Positions 21,586-33,075 of a DNA stretch of 64,000 nucleotides are shown here, piece by piece. Made by a program: the position numbers and the translations under genes. Below the pieces are notes generated by a model. That model was not told the origin of the DNA, ran no database searches, and saw nothing but the letters and a program-made list of their open reading frames with translations. Source of the DNA: Coptis chinensis (Eukaryota > Streptophyta > Magnoliopsida > Ranunculales > Ranunculaceae); assembly GCA_015680905.1 (NCBI GenBank), contig CM027383.1, positions 85,159,001 through 85,223,000 on the forward strand, in the 5' to 3' direction. Positions within the stretch are counted from its first letter, which is position 1. Each line of letters begins with the position of its first letter.

Positions 21586-22601
21586 TGAAGGCTTTAAGCT
21601 TTCATTAGAAACCTTCGACATATTAATGCTTTAGCTTCGTTAAATTTCTTTCTTCAATGCTTACCTTCCGCTATTTTGTTTTTGACTTAATCTGATAAGT
21701 TATTTTACCTTAATAACGGTTATTTCTTTCCTTGTTTAATTTACGTCCCGCAATTTATTTACTTAATGTATCTGACAAGTTTTATTATTCCTCCTATGAT
21801 GATGAGCTAATCCCCTCGGGGAGGGTTATCTTTGCTTCGTGTAAAAATCGGATTGACTTCGTTAATATTCTAGAATCACTACTTAGGAATTAGACATAGA
21901 ATTAACATCCGGTCCCAAAATGGCTGAGGCTGTACAAAGTTAGATCTTGATGCTCGGGGCGGTCTGCCGCACAAAAATGTCTGTAGCGACTCTGCTGTGT
22001 CGAACTGACTCTCCAATTAAATCCGGTGATGTGAACTGTGCGGGAGGCGAAATAATATACCGAGAGATGAGGTATTATCGAAACTCCTTATGCTAGTGAA
22101 ATCCGACCTAGAGATGTGGGCATGCACTAGGGATCAATACTTCGGCGTCGTCTCGAAGCGAGGCGAACTAGAGATGTAGTGATTTAGTAATAAAAAACCT
22201 GTTGAAAAATGATTCTTGCATGAGCATGATTAACTCTCTCCCTGTTTCTCTACTTTTATTTACCTACATATAATCGCCGTAGTAATTTATATTATTTGCA
22301 TTACCGTTATTTTAATTAAAACCAACTAAAAAGAAACCTAAAAATCTTACTCACCTAAAGTTGTAACTCCGGTTGTGAACCTATCCGTGCCCTAAGGTTT
22401 GGGCGATCCCTTACTCGACCTATCCTACCAATCCCACGTGAGTAAAGGTAACTTGACTAAAACGCGTCACGACAATCACGGACGTTGGACTTTGGACTTT
22501 GGACTTGGGTTTGTGGACCTCGGACTTTGGGTTGTGGACCTCGGACTTAAGAAAATAAATGGCGAAAACCAAATAAAAGCGTGTGTAAAAGCGTTTTATC
22601 A

Positions 22602-23990
22602 AATGGCCTTTGCCGCCGAAGGACTCTGGACATAACGTAATAAGCTGGAATACATCCATAAAAACCCTCCCTTACCTCATCATCTTTTTAATTTTCATTT
22701 TACATTTACAATACTAACTATTTACCGTAATTTTTTTCTACTAACAAATAAGCGTGAGAGCAAGTTTTGTTTATTTTCATTAGCCTGATCTAAGTACTCC
22801 GTAGGAATTTGAAGTACTAAACGGACAAAAGAGTCTCGGGCGAGGCTGAATTAATTAAACAAACAAAGAAACTAACACGGAGTATCAACACTCCGGTTTT
22901 TCAGTCTGAGCCACTTTCCTTTTCGATTACTCTTTTGGGCTCTTTGGTCTGTTTTTTCTAGTAAGCATAAGCTTGGGAGTAGTCGATCGCTATCACGAGG
23001 AATCGGGGGGCCTTGGGTTTCAAACTCTTAAACTCCTCAAACTTTGTCGAGGATATTATTTGCTATAACCTGTTTTACCTCGTATATTTGTATGTTGGAA
23101 TGAGAACTCGTGCATGTAAAGGTGGTTCGTCATCACATATTCACGTAACACAATTAATATGATTCAAATATATTTTGATATATCGCGTAGCACCAAACCA
23201 CTTGCTTAGAATATTTTTGTATGTGTATGTTACATCAATTCACATCACCGCGGTATTCAATTGCATGAGTTAGTTCTTGACATTCCCCTAACTCACACAT
23301 AGTTGCATGTATAGGTAATATAGATTTGCATGGGTAGACTTTTCTGCGTAAACTAGTATATGTTAGTTAGTTTCTATTTTGGCATCTATCGTTTTTAATT
23401 GCATATTTAAATAATCGTCTCCATAATACACTAATCCGTAAAAATTAAAAAAAAAAAAAAAAATAAAAAATTTAAAAAAAAAATTAAAAAAAAAAAAAAA
23501 TTAAAAATCATAGTAATTAAAAATTTTCATCTAAATCATCTTAATAACACCCGCATAATACACCATCATAAATCATCATCCTATTCCATCGATTGCCTAG
23601 GAAACTTGAAAAAAATTGAGGTTGCCTAATTAAGGAGCGTGCTAGCACGAACAACCTCCCTCGATTCTCTCGGGTAACTTTGGGCTGCTGGAATATTCAC
23701 CGCGTTATCCTAGCTTCCCCTTTCGAGGTTAGCAACATTTCGGGGAAGGCGTGTTTCAACTTCCTCCTTCCTAACTTCTAAAAACTCCGGTCATTATTAG
23801 TTTCCTTATGAGCACTAAATTAAAATTCATATTTGTATGAGACTACGATCCGGTAAACATAAGGAATTAGAACTTACATATCATCGTCGAAAATACAAGA
23901 AACAAGCTGTTTATGTTATCTCCTAGGCATAGTTCCTCCTCCGTAAATCAACCTCGTCAAACATCTCCGTTTCCATTATCTCCTTTAATT
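22602..23990 (+). other. Element A primer-binding region and leader
   Basis: AATGGCCTTTGCCGCCGAAG right after the LTR is a damaged tRNA-Asp site (TGGCGCCGTTGCC expected). A 1.3-kb leader follows without a gene, with an A-rich low-complexity tract at about 23448-23512. Confidence 0.6.
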
Positions 23991-25240
23991 ATGGCTGAAG
24001 AAAATCTCACGGTCGAAAACCCTTTCGGTTCTATCTTGCCCTTACGGGAAGGACACGCTTCTGCATTAAACTTCGATCACGATTGTAGGTGATTTTTTAA
24101 GTATTCCGCCAAACATTTTCGGTTTGTTACCTGTTTACCATGGTTTAGACCATGAAAAACCATACAATCATCTTAAATTCGGATGCAACAAGTAGTCACC
24201 ACTTTTAAGCCATCCGACCGTTACCAACGAACAAGTCTTTGCTTAGGTTGTTTCCGCTTCACCTTAGGCGATAAAGCTTCGTTTGGCTCGCCCGGACAAA
24301 GCGCCGCCAATCCATTGACACATGGGCCAAACTTGTTCAAGCATTCATGATAAAGTTTTATACTCGAAAGAAAACTACAGAAATGCTTCAAAAGATTCAA
24401 TTCTTTTCGCCCGGCACCCCGGGAATCCTTTTCGGGCGTGGAGCGGATTCTTGATCTACTTCTCGAATGTCCCCATCATCAACTTCGACACGCTGTATTA
24501 GTCCGTTCATTCTTTAATGGTCTCTCGACCATCAAAAGGAAACATTAGATATCATGAGCGGCGGTTGTTTCATGGACAAAGGGCTCTTGAAGCATACACT
24601 TTTCTTGAAAACGAGGCCTCCGCGAAGCACCCATTGGGGAAACACTGATTCTTCTAGATCTTCTAAAGACACTCCTACCAAAGTTACGTCTATGTTCGAG
24701 GTCAAACCCGATCCGGAATTAAAAACTCTAATCGAGACCTTAAACAAAAAGGTCGATGCTCTTTCGGTACAAGTAAATGAACAAAAACCCAAACAGGTCA
24801 TGGCTGCCAACGCTTCCCCATGCCCTCTTTGCTTAAGTCCTGAGCACGCCGATTCTTATTGTCCTTTGGTATACGAGTGTCCTCCCCAACCTTCTGAAGA
24901 GGCTTGTGCTTTCAACATCCCTAACGCACCTTGGCGACAACATCCGAATTTAGCTTGGGCACCCCCTGTCCAACAACAAGCTCCTCCAGGTGGCAACAAC
25001 GTTCCTGTACGACCACCCGCGAATTACAATTCCTATCGTCAAGGAAATCCTCCACAATTTCAGCAAGGGCAAAGTAATTTTCCCAACAACGCAAATATGG
25101 GATACCAAAACAACCGCAACCTTGTTCCCGCTAACCAAGGATATGGCTACCAAAATCAACCCGTAAATAATAACCGTGAACTAGTTCCTGCCGCTCCTTT
25201 GGTACAATCCACGGTAGATAAAGCGGCTGAAACTTTCTGA
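23991..25240 (+). pseudogene. gag: Element A gag, frameshifted
   Basis: ATG 23991 reads MAEENLTVENPFGSILPLRE; capsid fragments follow (LLECPHHQLRHAVLVRSFFN). From 24554 to the TGA ending at 25240 the frame is open for 228 codons: MSGGCFMDKG, then a coiled-coil-like PDPELKTLIETLNKKVDAL. A CCHC knuckle C-PL-C-LSPE-H-ADSY-C comes next (CX2CX4HX4C), then a Pro/Gln/Asn-rich tail (PPQFQQGQSNFPNN). The order is the same as in B gag (capsid, MNxG box, knuckle, Q/N-rich tail), at clear sequence distance. The N-terminal capsid region carries several stops. Confidence 0.8.
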
Positions 25241-25854
25241 CATACATGAATCAACATAATCAAATCCTAGCTTCTATCCAATGGTCTCTCCGGTGTTAGC
25301 TTTCGGGATAAAAGTCAAAGGCGTGTTCCCCGGCCAAGCGGTTCAAACCCTAAGCCTCCCAACACCGCCTTTGAACTTCAACAATGCACGGGACCCTAGT
25401 AATCCAAGCCGGGGTGAGGTAAATGCCATTACCACTCTTCGTTACGGCGAACCATCCACAATATAATATCATTATGCGGGCGAGGAATCGGCGGAAGTCA
25501 CGGTGGCGTCCTTCCAACTCCTACCTCGCAACCTATAATGGGCGAAGTTGTACCTTCAAAATCTACACCTCGTCCCTAGGAAAAGATACCATTGATCCTT
25601 ATCGCGATTCCGTCCAAAAGCTCCGTTCCTGCCCGTTTGGTAAAGAACAAACGTGGCGAACATTTTGATGAGATCCGTGAAACCTTCAAAAATTTGACCA
25701 TAAACTTACCTTTCCTAGATCGCTAAAGCATTTACCCAAAGCATGCCAAGTTTTTGAAGGACATGTGTACCACCAAAAACGGCGTACAAATGTACCTCAA
25801 CAAAGCGTTCCTCAGCGGCGGTTTCCCTCCATTACCACTACCAATGGTGTGGTA

Positions 25855-26279
25855 AAGTACAAGGACCAATCGACCAGCGGTACCATGCGTTAGGCGACAA
25901 ATATACCGCTTGCGCTTTTTTAGACCTAGGTGCGGTGTTAACCTTACTTCCCTACTACTTATTTAAGCGGTTAGGTCTTCATGAATTGAAACCTACCAAT
26001 ATGACTCTGCAACTTCGCGGATCGCTCCATCAAGTACCCAAAAGGCATAGTAGAGAGCGTTATAGTAAAGGTCAAGATTTTTACTATCCGGTTGATTTTG
26101 TCATTCTAGATCTTGAAGTAGCTTGTGACTCCATCCCTATCATCTTGGGGCGTCCTTTCCTTGCAACTGCTAAACGCTCTCATAAATTGTCGGGATGGTT
26201 CAATGACATTGTCTTTTCGGGAACCTTTACAGTCGAACTCAGCGTATTCAAAATAATGAAACAATTTCCGATCCTATAA
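25855..26279 (+). pseudogene. Element A aspartic protease
   Basis: Open from about 25935: LLPYYLFKRLGLHELKPTNM, then FYYPVDFVILDLEVACDS and PIILGRPFLATA, the C-terminal protease signature (ILGRPFLA). Just upstream the active site reads D-L-G-A (GACCTAGGTGCG, about 25925) where B1 and B3 read D-T/S-G. The Thr is lost by one codon change or by a base error. The cleavage function is inferred from the family only. Confidence 0.75.
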
Positions 26280-26502
26280 TGGAGGCGAGATTAGCTTGGT
26301 TGATAGTGCGGAACATGATTATTTCATAAACTCTTTTCCCCGGGCGAGATACACCAATTTCTTTCTTTTGATAATCCGGTTTGGCGATGACTTCGTACAT
26401 AAGGGATGTCCATGCATTATTAGAGTCGGTACCACTATTGACCCTAATGCGTCGGTGCAAACTAATTGAAGAACCGGGATTAAGCTCTTTTCCATTGAAG
26501 AG

Positions 26503-27485
26503 ATGATCCCTCACGAATCCTTGATCCCCAATCCTCCAACTCGGTTTAAAACCTCTACCCCCGATTTGAAATGCGTTACATCTCGATCCGATGGTAGTCA
26601 CCCTATAATAATTTCTGCTCACTTGACTCTGAGGGCGAAGAGACCGCGTTTGATTCATGTCATTCGTGAACACCGCTCGCTATCGGATGGTCCTTAGATG
26701 ATATCAAGGGAATAGACCCTAGCATATGCATCGTATACATCTTGATGGCGGCACAAAGACATCCACGAGAACCACAACGCCCGCCTTAATCCGCTATGAA
26801 GGAAGTAGTGAGAGAGAAGTTCTCGTTTACTTGATCGCGGGTATCATATACCCTATCTCGGATAGTGGCCCGGGTTAGTCCTGTCCCGCGTTGTTCCCAA
26901 AAGTCCGGCATTCAAGTTGTGCAAAATGAAAATGGTGAATGCATCTCCACTTTCGCATTCCTTTGAAATGGAGAATTTGCATTGACTATCGCAAAACTTA
27001 ATGCGAACCCGTAAAGATCATTTTCCTCTCCCATTCATTGACCCGGATGCTAGAGCGTTTAGCGGTCATGCTTACTACTGTTTTCTTGATGGCTATTCGG
27101 ATACTTCCAAATTGTCATCGATCCGCCCGATCAAGAAAAAACTGACAACTTTCGCGTGTCCCTTTGGAACCTTTGCTTCTGAGGGCGAATGCCTTTTGGT
27201 CTTTGTAATGCCCGGCACTTTCAATGCTGCATGCTTCACATTTTTAGTGATATGGTGGAGCGTTATATGGAAGTCTTCATGGGCGACTTTTCCATTTACG
27301 GAAATTCCTTTAACGATTGTTTATCCATCCACCTTTCCAAAGTCTTAACGCGTTGCGAGGAGAAAAATCTGGTACTCAATTGGGAGAAGTGTCATTTCAT
27401 GGTTACCAAAGGACTTGTTCTAGGTCATATTGTTTCAAAAGGCGGGATAGAGGTTGATAAAGCTAAAATTGTTAAAATTTCTTAG
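26503..27485 (+). pseudogene. Element A reverse transcriptase (with N-terminal linker)
   Basis: Linker piece DGSHPIIISAHL and LIHVIREHRSLS (26503-26697) matches B2 (DGSHPIIISSLL, RVIREHRSAIGWS). The palm domain is in three frames: RKDHFPLPFID (27001), then MPFGLCNARHFQCCMLHIFS (27189) and VLTRCEEKNLVLNWEKCHFM up to GIEVDKAKI. The catalytic box reads F-M-G-D (TTCATGGGCGAC, 27276-27287) where B2 and B3 have F-M-D-D, so the first catalytic Asp is replaced. It would be inactive as read. Confidence 0.85.
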
Positions 27486-27689
27486 CTACCCTTCCCACGC
27501 ACGGTTCGGGATATCCGTGCCTTTTAGGCCCACGGGGTTTTCTGGGAGATTCATTCAGGGATTTCTCTAAAGTTGCTTTCGACCCTTAACCAATCTCCTG
27601 CTTAAGGATCACGATTATTCGACTTCAATTTCAATTGCAAACAAGCTTTTGATACACTAAAACCGCTCGACTACCGCTCCTATTATTCA

Positions 27690-28085
27690 ACCCCGATTGG
27701 TCTCAACCATTCGGGCCGATGTGTGGCGCTAGCGACTTTGCTATTGGTGCGTGCTAGGCCAACGGCGCGACGACAAACCCGTTGTCATTTATTACGCTAG
27801 TAAAACTCTTAACGGCGCTCAACGTAATTATACCACAACTGAGAAAAAGAGTTCCTAGCTGTTGTCTATGCTTTGGATAAGTTTAAGCCCTACCTAGTTG
27901 GAACATCGACCATAGTATATCTTGACCATGCCGCAATTCGGTACTTACTCGCGAAAAGGGCCTTAAAACAACGATTGTTCCGCTGGATCCTTCTCTTACA
28001 AGAATTCACCACGGAAATCAAAGACAAAGAAAGGAACCGAAAATGTAAGTAGCCGACCATTTATCAAGGCTGGTTGGTGACATCG
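27690..28085 (+). pseudogene. Element A RNase H
   Basis: Removes RNA from the RNA-DNA hybrid in active relatives. Pieces: VVIYYASKTLNGAQRNYTTT (about 27783-27845), ALDKFKPYLVGT and LDHAAIRYLL in shifted frames, then the connection ADHLSRLVGD (28048-). They align with the intact B3 domain at 61339-61683. Two or more frameshifts. Confidence 0.75.
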
Positions 28086-28179
28086 ATAGTGATTACGGAA
28101 GCTATCGGTGATTCCTTCCCGATGAATACTTGTACTCTATTTTCTCATCTCCATGATGCGCGGATATCGTTAACTACCT

Positions 28180-29395
28180 GAGTTCTTGAGGAAGTCCCCT
28201 TTTTTGGTCGCGTCGATCATAAAAGTTCTTATCCACTTTAAAAAATATTATTTACGGGATGAACCCTACCTCTTTAAGTATTGTTCCGACCAACTCATTA
28301 AAATCATTTGCATTCCGTTGGGAACACACCGGCGTTTTATCCTTTGCCATGAACAATCTTGCGGAGGGCATTTTAGTGGAAAAGAAAACTGCGGCCAAAG
28401 TGTTACAATGTGGTTTTCTTGGCCTACCCTTTTTTCGCGATGCACATGAACATTCGTAGCTTGCATTCGTTATCAACACCTAGGTCGAATTACCAAAAGA
28501 AATATGATGCCCCTAAATCCTATCTTGATTGTGGAAATTTTTTGATGTTTGGGGCATTGATTTTATGGGACCCTTCCCTATTTCTCAAGGTTTTCTATAC
28601 ATTTTAGTCATTGTAGACTATGTGTCCAAATGGATTGAGGCACTTTCGCGTATGTCGCTCGAATGACCATAAGGCGTGTCGTGAGATTTGTAAAAGAAAA
28701 CATTTTCTCGTTTTGGTGTTCCCAAAGCTATCATCGGCGATGGGGGTACACATTTTGTAACAAAATTTTTGGGTTTTAATGAAGAAATATGGAGTTACTC
28801 ACAAGGTTGCTACTCCATACCACCCACAAAAACGAGTGGCCAAGTGGAAGTCTCAATGAGAGATAAAGTCTATTACGGAAAAACTGTCAACCCATCAAGA
28901 AAGGGACTGGTCTCTCCGGCTTATCGGATGCCTTGTGGGCATACCGAGCGACATTTAAGACACCTATAGGGATGTCTCCTTACGCGTTGTTTTGGAAAAC
29001 CTTGTCATCTGCCCGGTTGAACTTGAGCATCGTGCCTTTTGGGCCATCAAAAGCCTCAATTACAATATCATCGAGGCGGGAGAAGCGAAAACTGCAATTA
29101 AATGAGCTTGAGGAGATTGAGTGATGCTTATGATCTCTCCGAAATCCTACAAAGCTAATATGAAAAGAGTGCCGCGACAAGCACATTTTCGCGTAAGGAT
29201 TTCAATATTGGCCAAAAGTTTTTCTTGTACAACTCCAGTTACACATCTTTCACGGTAAATTGAAAACCACGATGGTGCGGTCCTTTCATTGTGTCGGTGT
29301 GTGAAATTTATGGGGCAATCTCTTTGCTTAAATCCAAAGATAACAGTGAATTTCAAGTCAATGGACAACGCCTAAAACATTACCACAATTGCGCT
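28180..29395 (+). pseudogene. Element A integrase
   Basis: N-terminal zinc domain remnant (TAAKVLQCGF) and core pieces [15 protein letters not shown] (D1), GDGGTHFVTKFLGF (D2) and SGQVEVS (E) fit the D,D35E order. C-terminal pieces PYALFWKTLSSARLN and LQLNELEEIE follow. At least five frame changes. Compared with B3, the zinc-binding CxxC is lost. Confidence 0.75.
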
Positions 29396-29454
29396 CACGG
29401 ATGTTGAGCGGACTCTTCTTGAAATCCGGTATACCTTGACTAGATGTTTTAGTT

Positions 29455-29489
29455 TGGCGTACTCAATCTTGTTCTATAGAAGTGCGCCA
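29455..29489 (+). other. Conserved post-pol hairpin (element A)
   Basis: TGGCGTACT pairs with AGTGCGCCA across a 17-base loop, followed by TTTTGGTAGCCGGGCC. Compared with B3 (TGGTGTACTT/AAGTGCACCA) the fourth pair has changed from U-A to C-G on both sides. Confidence 0.65.
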
Positions 29490-30867
29490 TTTTGGTAGCC
29501 GGGCCATCTTCTATCTTATGATCTCCAAAGTTCTTTGAAGTGTGTGGTTGCAAAGCGCGGAACCTTAGTCCACGAAAACTCTTTTCTGAGCGGAGTATAA
29601 ATGTGATACGCAACCGCGAGCAAAGCGTGCTTTTTCGATTAAGCGATGGGTACCTAAAATTTCACCTCCTTCCTTTTCTTCCCTTTTCTACTCTCTACCT
29701 CGCGAACTTCAGCTAATCATTTGGTGTAAGTCTCACTCATCCACGAATAGGGAATGGTGCATAGTTCTTTTTTGCTTTCGTAAGCGGCGTCTTGCGAAGG
29801 ATGGGCTGGTGTATGTATGCATTGCCAAACACCCTACTGTCTAGGCTCGACTTCCTATCCGATACTAGCCAGTTTAAGGTATACTTTTGTCTAACACCAG
29901 CTGCGGGGATAATCTTAAATCGCCCGCGCCGTTTCTCCCGGGTTGGGATTAAGTCTTGAGAATCGGCGATAAAAGACTTCGATTAAGTCTTGAGAATCGG
30001 CGTTAAAAAGACTTCGCGTCTTGAGGATCTTGTAAATATGTTTTATTTTGTTACCTTTTTCCTTTTGCATTAAGTTTTGCACAAGGGATTAATTGTCAAA
30101 CCTCGGATGTTGCATACTTGGAACACAAGCGGGCAATGGATTCCACCGGACCAACCCTAGAATTGGTTACTTTGAGTCCGCTTGGGGCGGTTTGAGGATA
30201 GCCGTATGTAAAAGGGCAATTTTAATAGACCCGTGGCGCGCCGCGGTCGGGGATGGTACCGTCCTGCCCCTAACCCCATAATACATAGAGGTGAAGCCCG
30301 CGGTCACGGGCTGGATTGGGTTAAACTCGAGCCGACATGACGGTTGTCTATGATTTAAGATGGTGACTCCCCACGGACATTCGGTGTTTTCCACGTATAT
30401 CTCCCTTGTATGTAAATAAAACCCTTACACTTTCCTTCTAAAAAAAAAAAAAAAAATGTGACTTTCAAGAATGACTCATACAATTGGATAGAATTTTTTC
30501 GTGCCGATCATTTCGATATCTCATTAGGTCCAATTCGAGACCAAAGCGAGTCATGGATGCGCATTTAGATTTTTAGGTTTAAATCGGGCTTTAGGCTTGA
30601 TTTGGGCTTCGAAAATTTTTGGCCCAACCCAAATATCGATTTCTCGGTCCATTTAAACCCAAATAACCGATAACCGCGTCACTAATCCACGATTCGTCTT
30701 CCTCAAAAACGGATCTTGCCCCTCTCGAATCGGTCTCGCGAGATAGGCCCACACTAAAACCGGTCTCGTAGCGAGACCCTTTCATCTCCGATCAAAATTT
30801 CCTTCCGTCGGATCATCCCAATTCTCCCCTCATCAATAATCCATAGCCATCCTCCCTCTTAGATCAA
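29490..30867 (+). other. Element A post-pol spacer
   Basis: No supported gene. It holds GTGTGTGGTTGCAAAG...CCTTAGTCCACG (shared with B), a two-copy 34-bp repeat (29947-30015), an A run at 30441-30456 and CGATCATTTCGATATCTCATT (shared with B at 20510 and 63690). Confidence 0.6.
29947..30015. repeat. Two-copy 34/35-bp tandem repeat
   Basis: GATTAAGTCTTGAGAATCGG plus CG(A/T)TAAAA(A)GACTTC, twice. A third partial copy, AAGTCTTGGGAATCGACTTT, occurs in B near 63398. Confidence 0.8.
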
Positions 30868-30869
30868 CA

Positions 30870-31925
30870 ATGGCTGGAAGCAGACGGTTTGTGTGGAAAA
30901 AATTTTTGGAAATTTGTTTGAAAGCGGGATGTTTGCTCCATTCTTTGATCCGCGAAATTCACTCTAGAGGATGGGAGAGTTTGTTATATGCCAATGGAGG
31001 GCTTTATTCTAAGGATTTGGTGATGAAATTCTCACGACAATGGAAGCTTTAATGGCGACCATTTTTTGGATCACCGTCGAGGGTGTCGCGACCGCGAAGT
31101 CACACCGGTGTTGCTCTCGGGATCCGCGGGCATTCCAGCGGTGCGACCACGGACTGACTTCGGCAGCGATCCGTGTACCCGCGGACTTCGACCTAATGCT
31201 CGACCCGCTTATCGAGGGAGAGTACAACATCGGCGGAAAATCGCGGCGTATCGGCTTCGGTCGCGACGAAACCAGCTAGCGATAACTTCAATGGCTGGGA
31301 CTGAGCGTCATTGGCACCTCGAAGCCTTCCGACATCAACAAGACCTTCCTCCACCTTCTTTGGATCCTCCGGGGCGAAAGGGTAACTTCTGCATCGTTAC
31401 CTTTCTTTTTTGATATTATCACACATGCCACTCTTAGGTCGCCCCCCTTGCCGTTCTAGTAGCGCAAGTCATGATTAATCTGGGATTTTTATGCGCCCAC
31501 CCCACTACTCCCTATACCACAATATGAGAATATCTTTGGTGTTTAAGAAATGCATACAAGACCCTTGGGAACCCACGGCACCTAGGGCAGCCGAACGCAC
31601 GCTAGCGTAGGATCCTCTCACCCACCATACTTTGATGAGGCGCCATGAGTAAGATCACCCAACCCATAGAGGCCCTACGTGCGGTGAGCGATTGGTCCGA
31701 GAGACATGTACACTTTCGCCCGGTATCGATGAGGCGTACCTTGGGCGAGTTAAGGACGAATATGACCACTTTCGCCGCGAGTCGATGGCGAGACGGCATG
31801 GGTGAATTCCAGCGAGGAGATGAGAGCCTCCATGACTACATTTCGGGGCGGTATGCTTACTTCGCGAGAACCGGTTTCAGCGAATGTTCATGGCGAGCCG
31901 ACATCGATTTCGAGCTTCGGTGATG
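30870..31925 (+). pseudogene. Element A ORF alpha (env position), unknown function, broken
   Basis: ATG 30870 reads MAGSRRFVWKKFLEICLKAG. Further open pieces are at 31066-31413 and 31645-31923 (RAVSDWSERHVHFRPVSMRR, then YISGRYAYFARTGFSE). It occupies the slot after pol where Athila elements carry an env-like or unknown ORF. No signal peptide or clear membrane helix is readable here. Base composition is more GC-rich than the surrounding element. Homology with B ORF alpha is suggested by position rather than clear sequence. Confidence 0.45.
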
Positions 31926-32226
31926 GATACTCTTGGTGATATCCGGAGGCGGTTAGCCTCCGCGGGGCTCGTCTTGCCGCGGCGTCGCGGGACTCTGGTT
32001 CTTCTTCTGCGGCCCAGGATTACGCTTTCTGACACGAGGAGGATCATCGGTAGCTAGTTTTATTTATTCGGTCTTGTATAATATTATATCGGACATTTTA
32101 TTTCACGTGTTTGTACTTTCTAGCTTAATAGAGATAGTTCCTAAAATATTTTTATTTTACATATTAGCTATATCTAATATTATAGTATATAGGTAGGAAC
32201 ATATATTAGTAGTAATAAATATATAA

Positions 32227-32292
<66 letters not shown>
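32227..32292. repeat. (TA)n microsatellite
   Basis: About 60 bases of alternating AT between ORF alpha and ORF beta. Confidence 0.95.
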
Positions 32293-32294
<2 letters not shown>

Positions 32295-32464
32295 ATACTT
32301 AAACAACAAATTTTAGCGTAACTAACACGTTCAGAAACCAATAATGAAAGCATCTATAAAAGCGGTTGAGGAAAGCGGTCATGAACCACATCTAAAAAAG
32401 CGGTTGACGGTCATGACCACATCTAAAAACGGTCGAAAACGATTGAAAACGGCAATTTTCTTTC

Positions 32465-32472
32465 TATAAATA
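32465..32472 (+). promoter_or_regulatory. Internal TATA-like site before ORF beta (element A)
   Basis: TATAAATA followed by a C/T-rich stretch (CTCTTCCTCCATTCACTC, then CTTCCCTCTACACTTC). The same arrangement stands in B at 40433 and 52274. A short GCGGTTGA(G/C)G/GGTCATGA(A)CCACATCTAAA duplication precedes it (32360-32440). Confidence 0.4.
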
Positions 32473-32790
32473 AGTTCAACTCTTCCTCCATTCACTCATT
32501 CTATTCTTCCCTCTACACTTCTTATTCTAAAAATCCGTTTTGGATCACTCCAAGCTCAAGATTCATGGATGCACTAGAAAAGTTTGAGCGACAACGGCTT
32601 GAATATGCTACTCAAGTTTTCATGCTTTCGGTTGTTTTATTATAGTCATGTTGTTAATGTGGCATATAGTTCTATCTAATATTTAGGTTTGTAGTTAAGT
32701 CATCGTATCATTATGTTGTGTTTCCATACCATTTATGCGTTCTTACATCCTATTGTGATAATATATCTCACGTTTTCCTTGTCCTTACTA

Positions 32791-32794
<4 letters not shown>

Positions 32795-32827
<33 letters not shown>

Positions 32828-32828
32828 A

Positions 32829-32859
<31 letters not shown>

Positions 32860-32866
32860 AAAAAGG
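32795..32866. repeat. A-rich low-complexity tract
   Basis: A run with TAAAA/TAAA interruptions. Confidence 0.9.
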
Positions 32867-33075
32867 GCACTCCTTGTCATATGCCCCATTCTTCTTATCC
32901 ACACTTCATCCACTTTTAGCATATCTTAGAAGATACACGTGGTCTAACTACCACTGACACCACCTCGTCATTATCTTTTACATTTTTTCGATGGGTGCCT
33001 ATTTATACCAAGGATAGACACCTCAAAAATTTAACTTCCCTGTTTCCAAAATAATTTTTCACCACTCCATCTTTA

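Larger units (their letters stand above)
20722..22601 (+). repeat. LTR-A, 5' copy
   Basis: TGATAAGCACCCAAAACTGT ... GCGTTTTATCA, 1880 bp, TATAAATA at 21578. It contains an internal direct duplication (20871-21042 and 21043-21230), each unit holding CGAGCGGGCCCACATAT and GATAAATCTAGGTGCCGGCG. Late in the LTR a GGACTTTGG / GGACCTCGGACTT motif iterates (22484-22550). Confidence 0.9.

Noticed and set aside
26248..26673. 141-codon minus-strand open frame
   Set aside because: Lies antisense over the element A protease-RT linker, which is recognisable on the + strand.
31009..31413. Overlapping Arg-rich frames in both strands
   Set aside because: GC-rich coding-like DNA of ORF alpha gives long frames in several phases; only the + strand was kept, as one broken gene.
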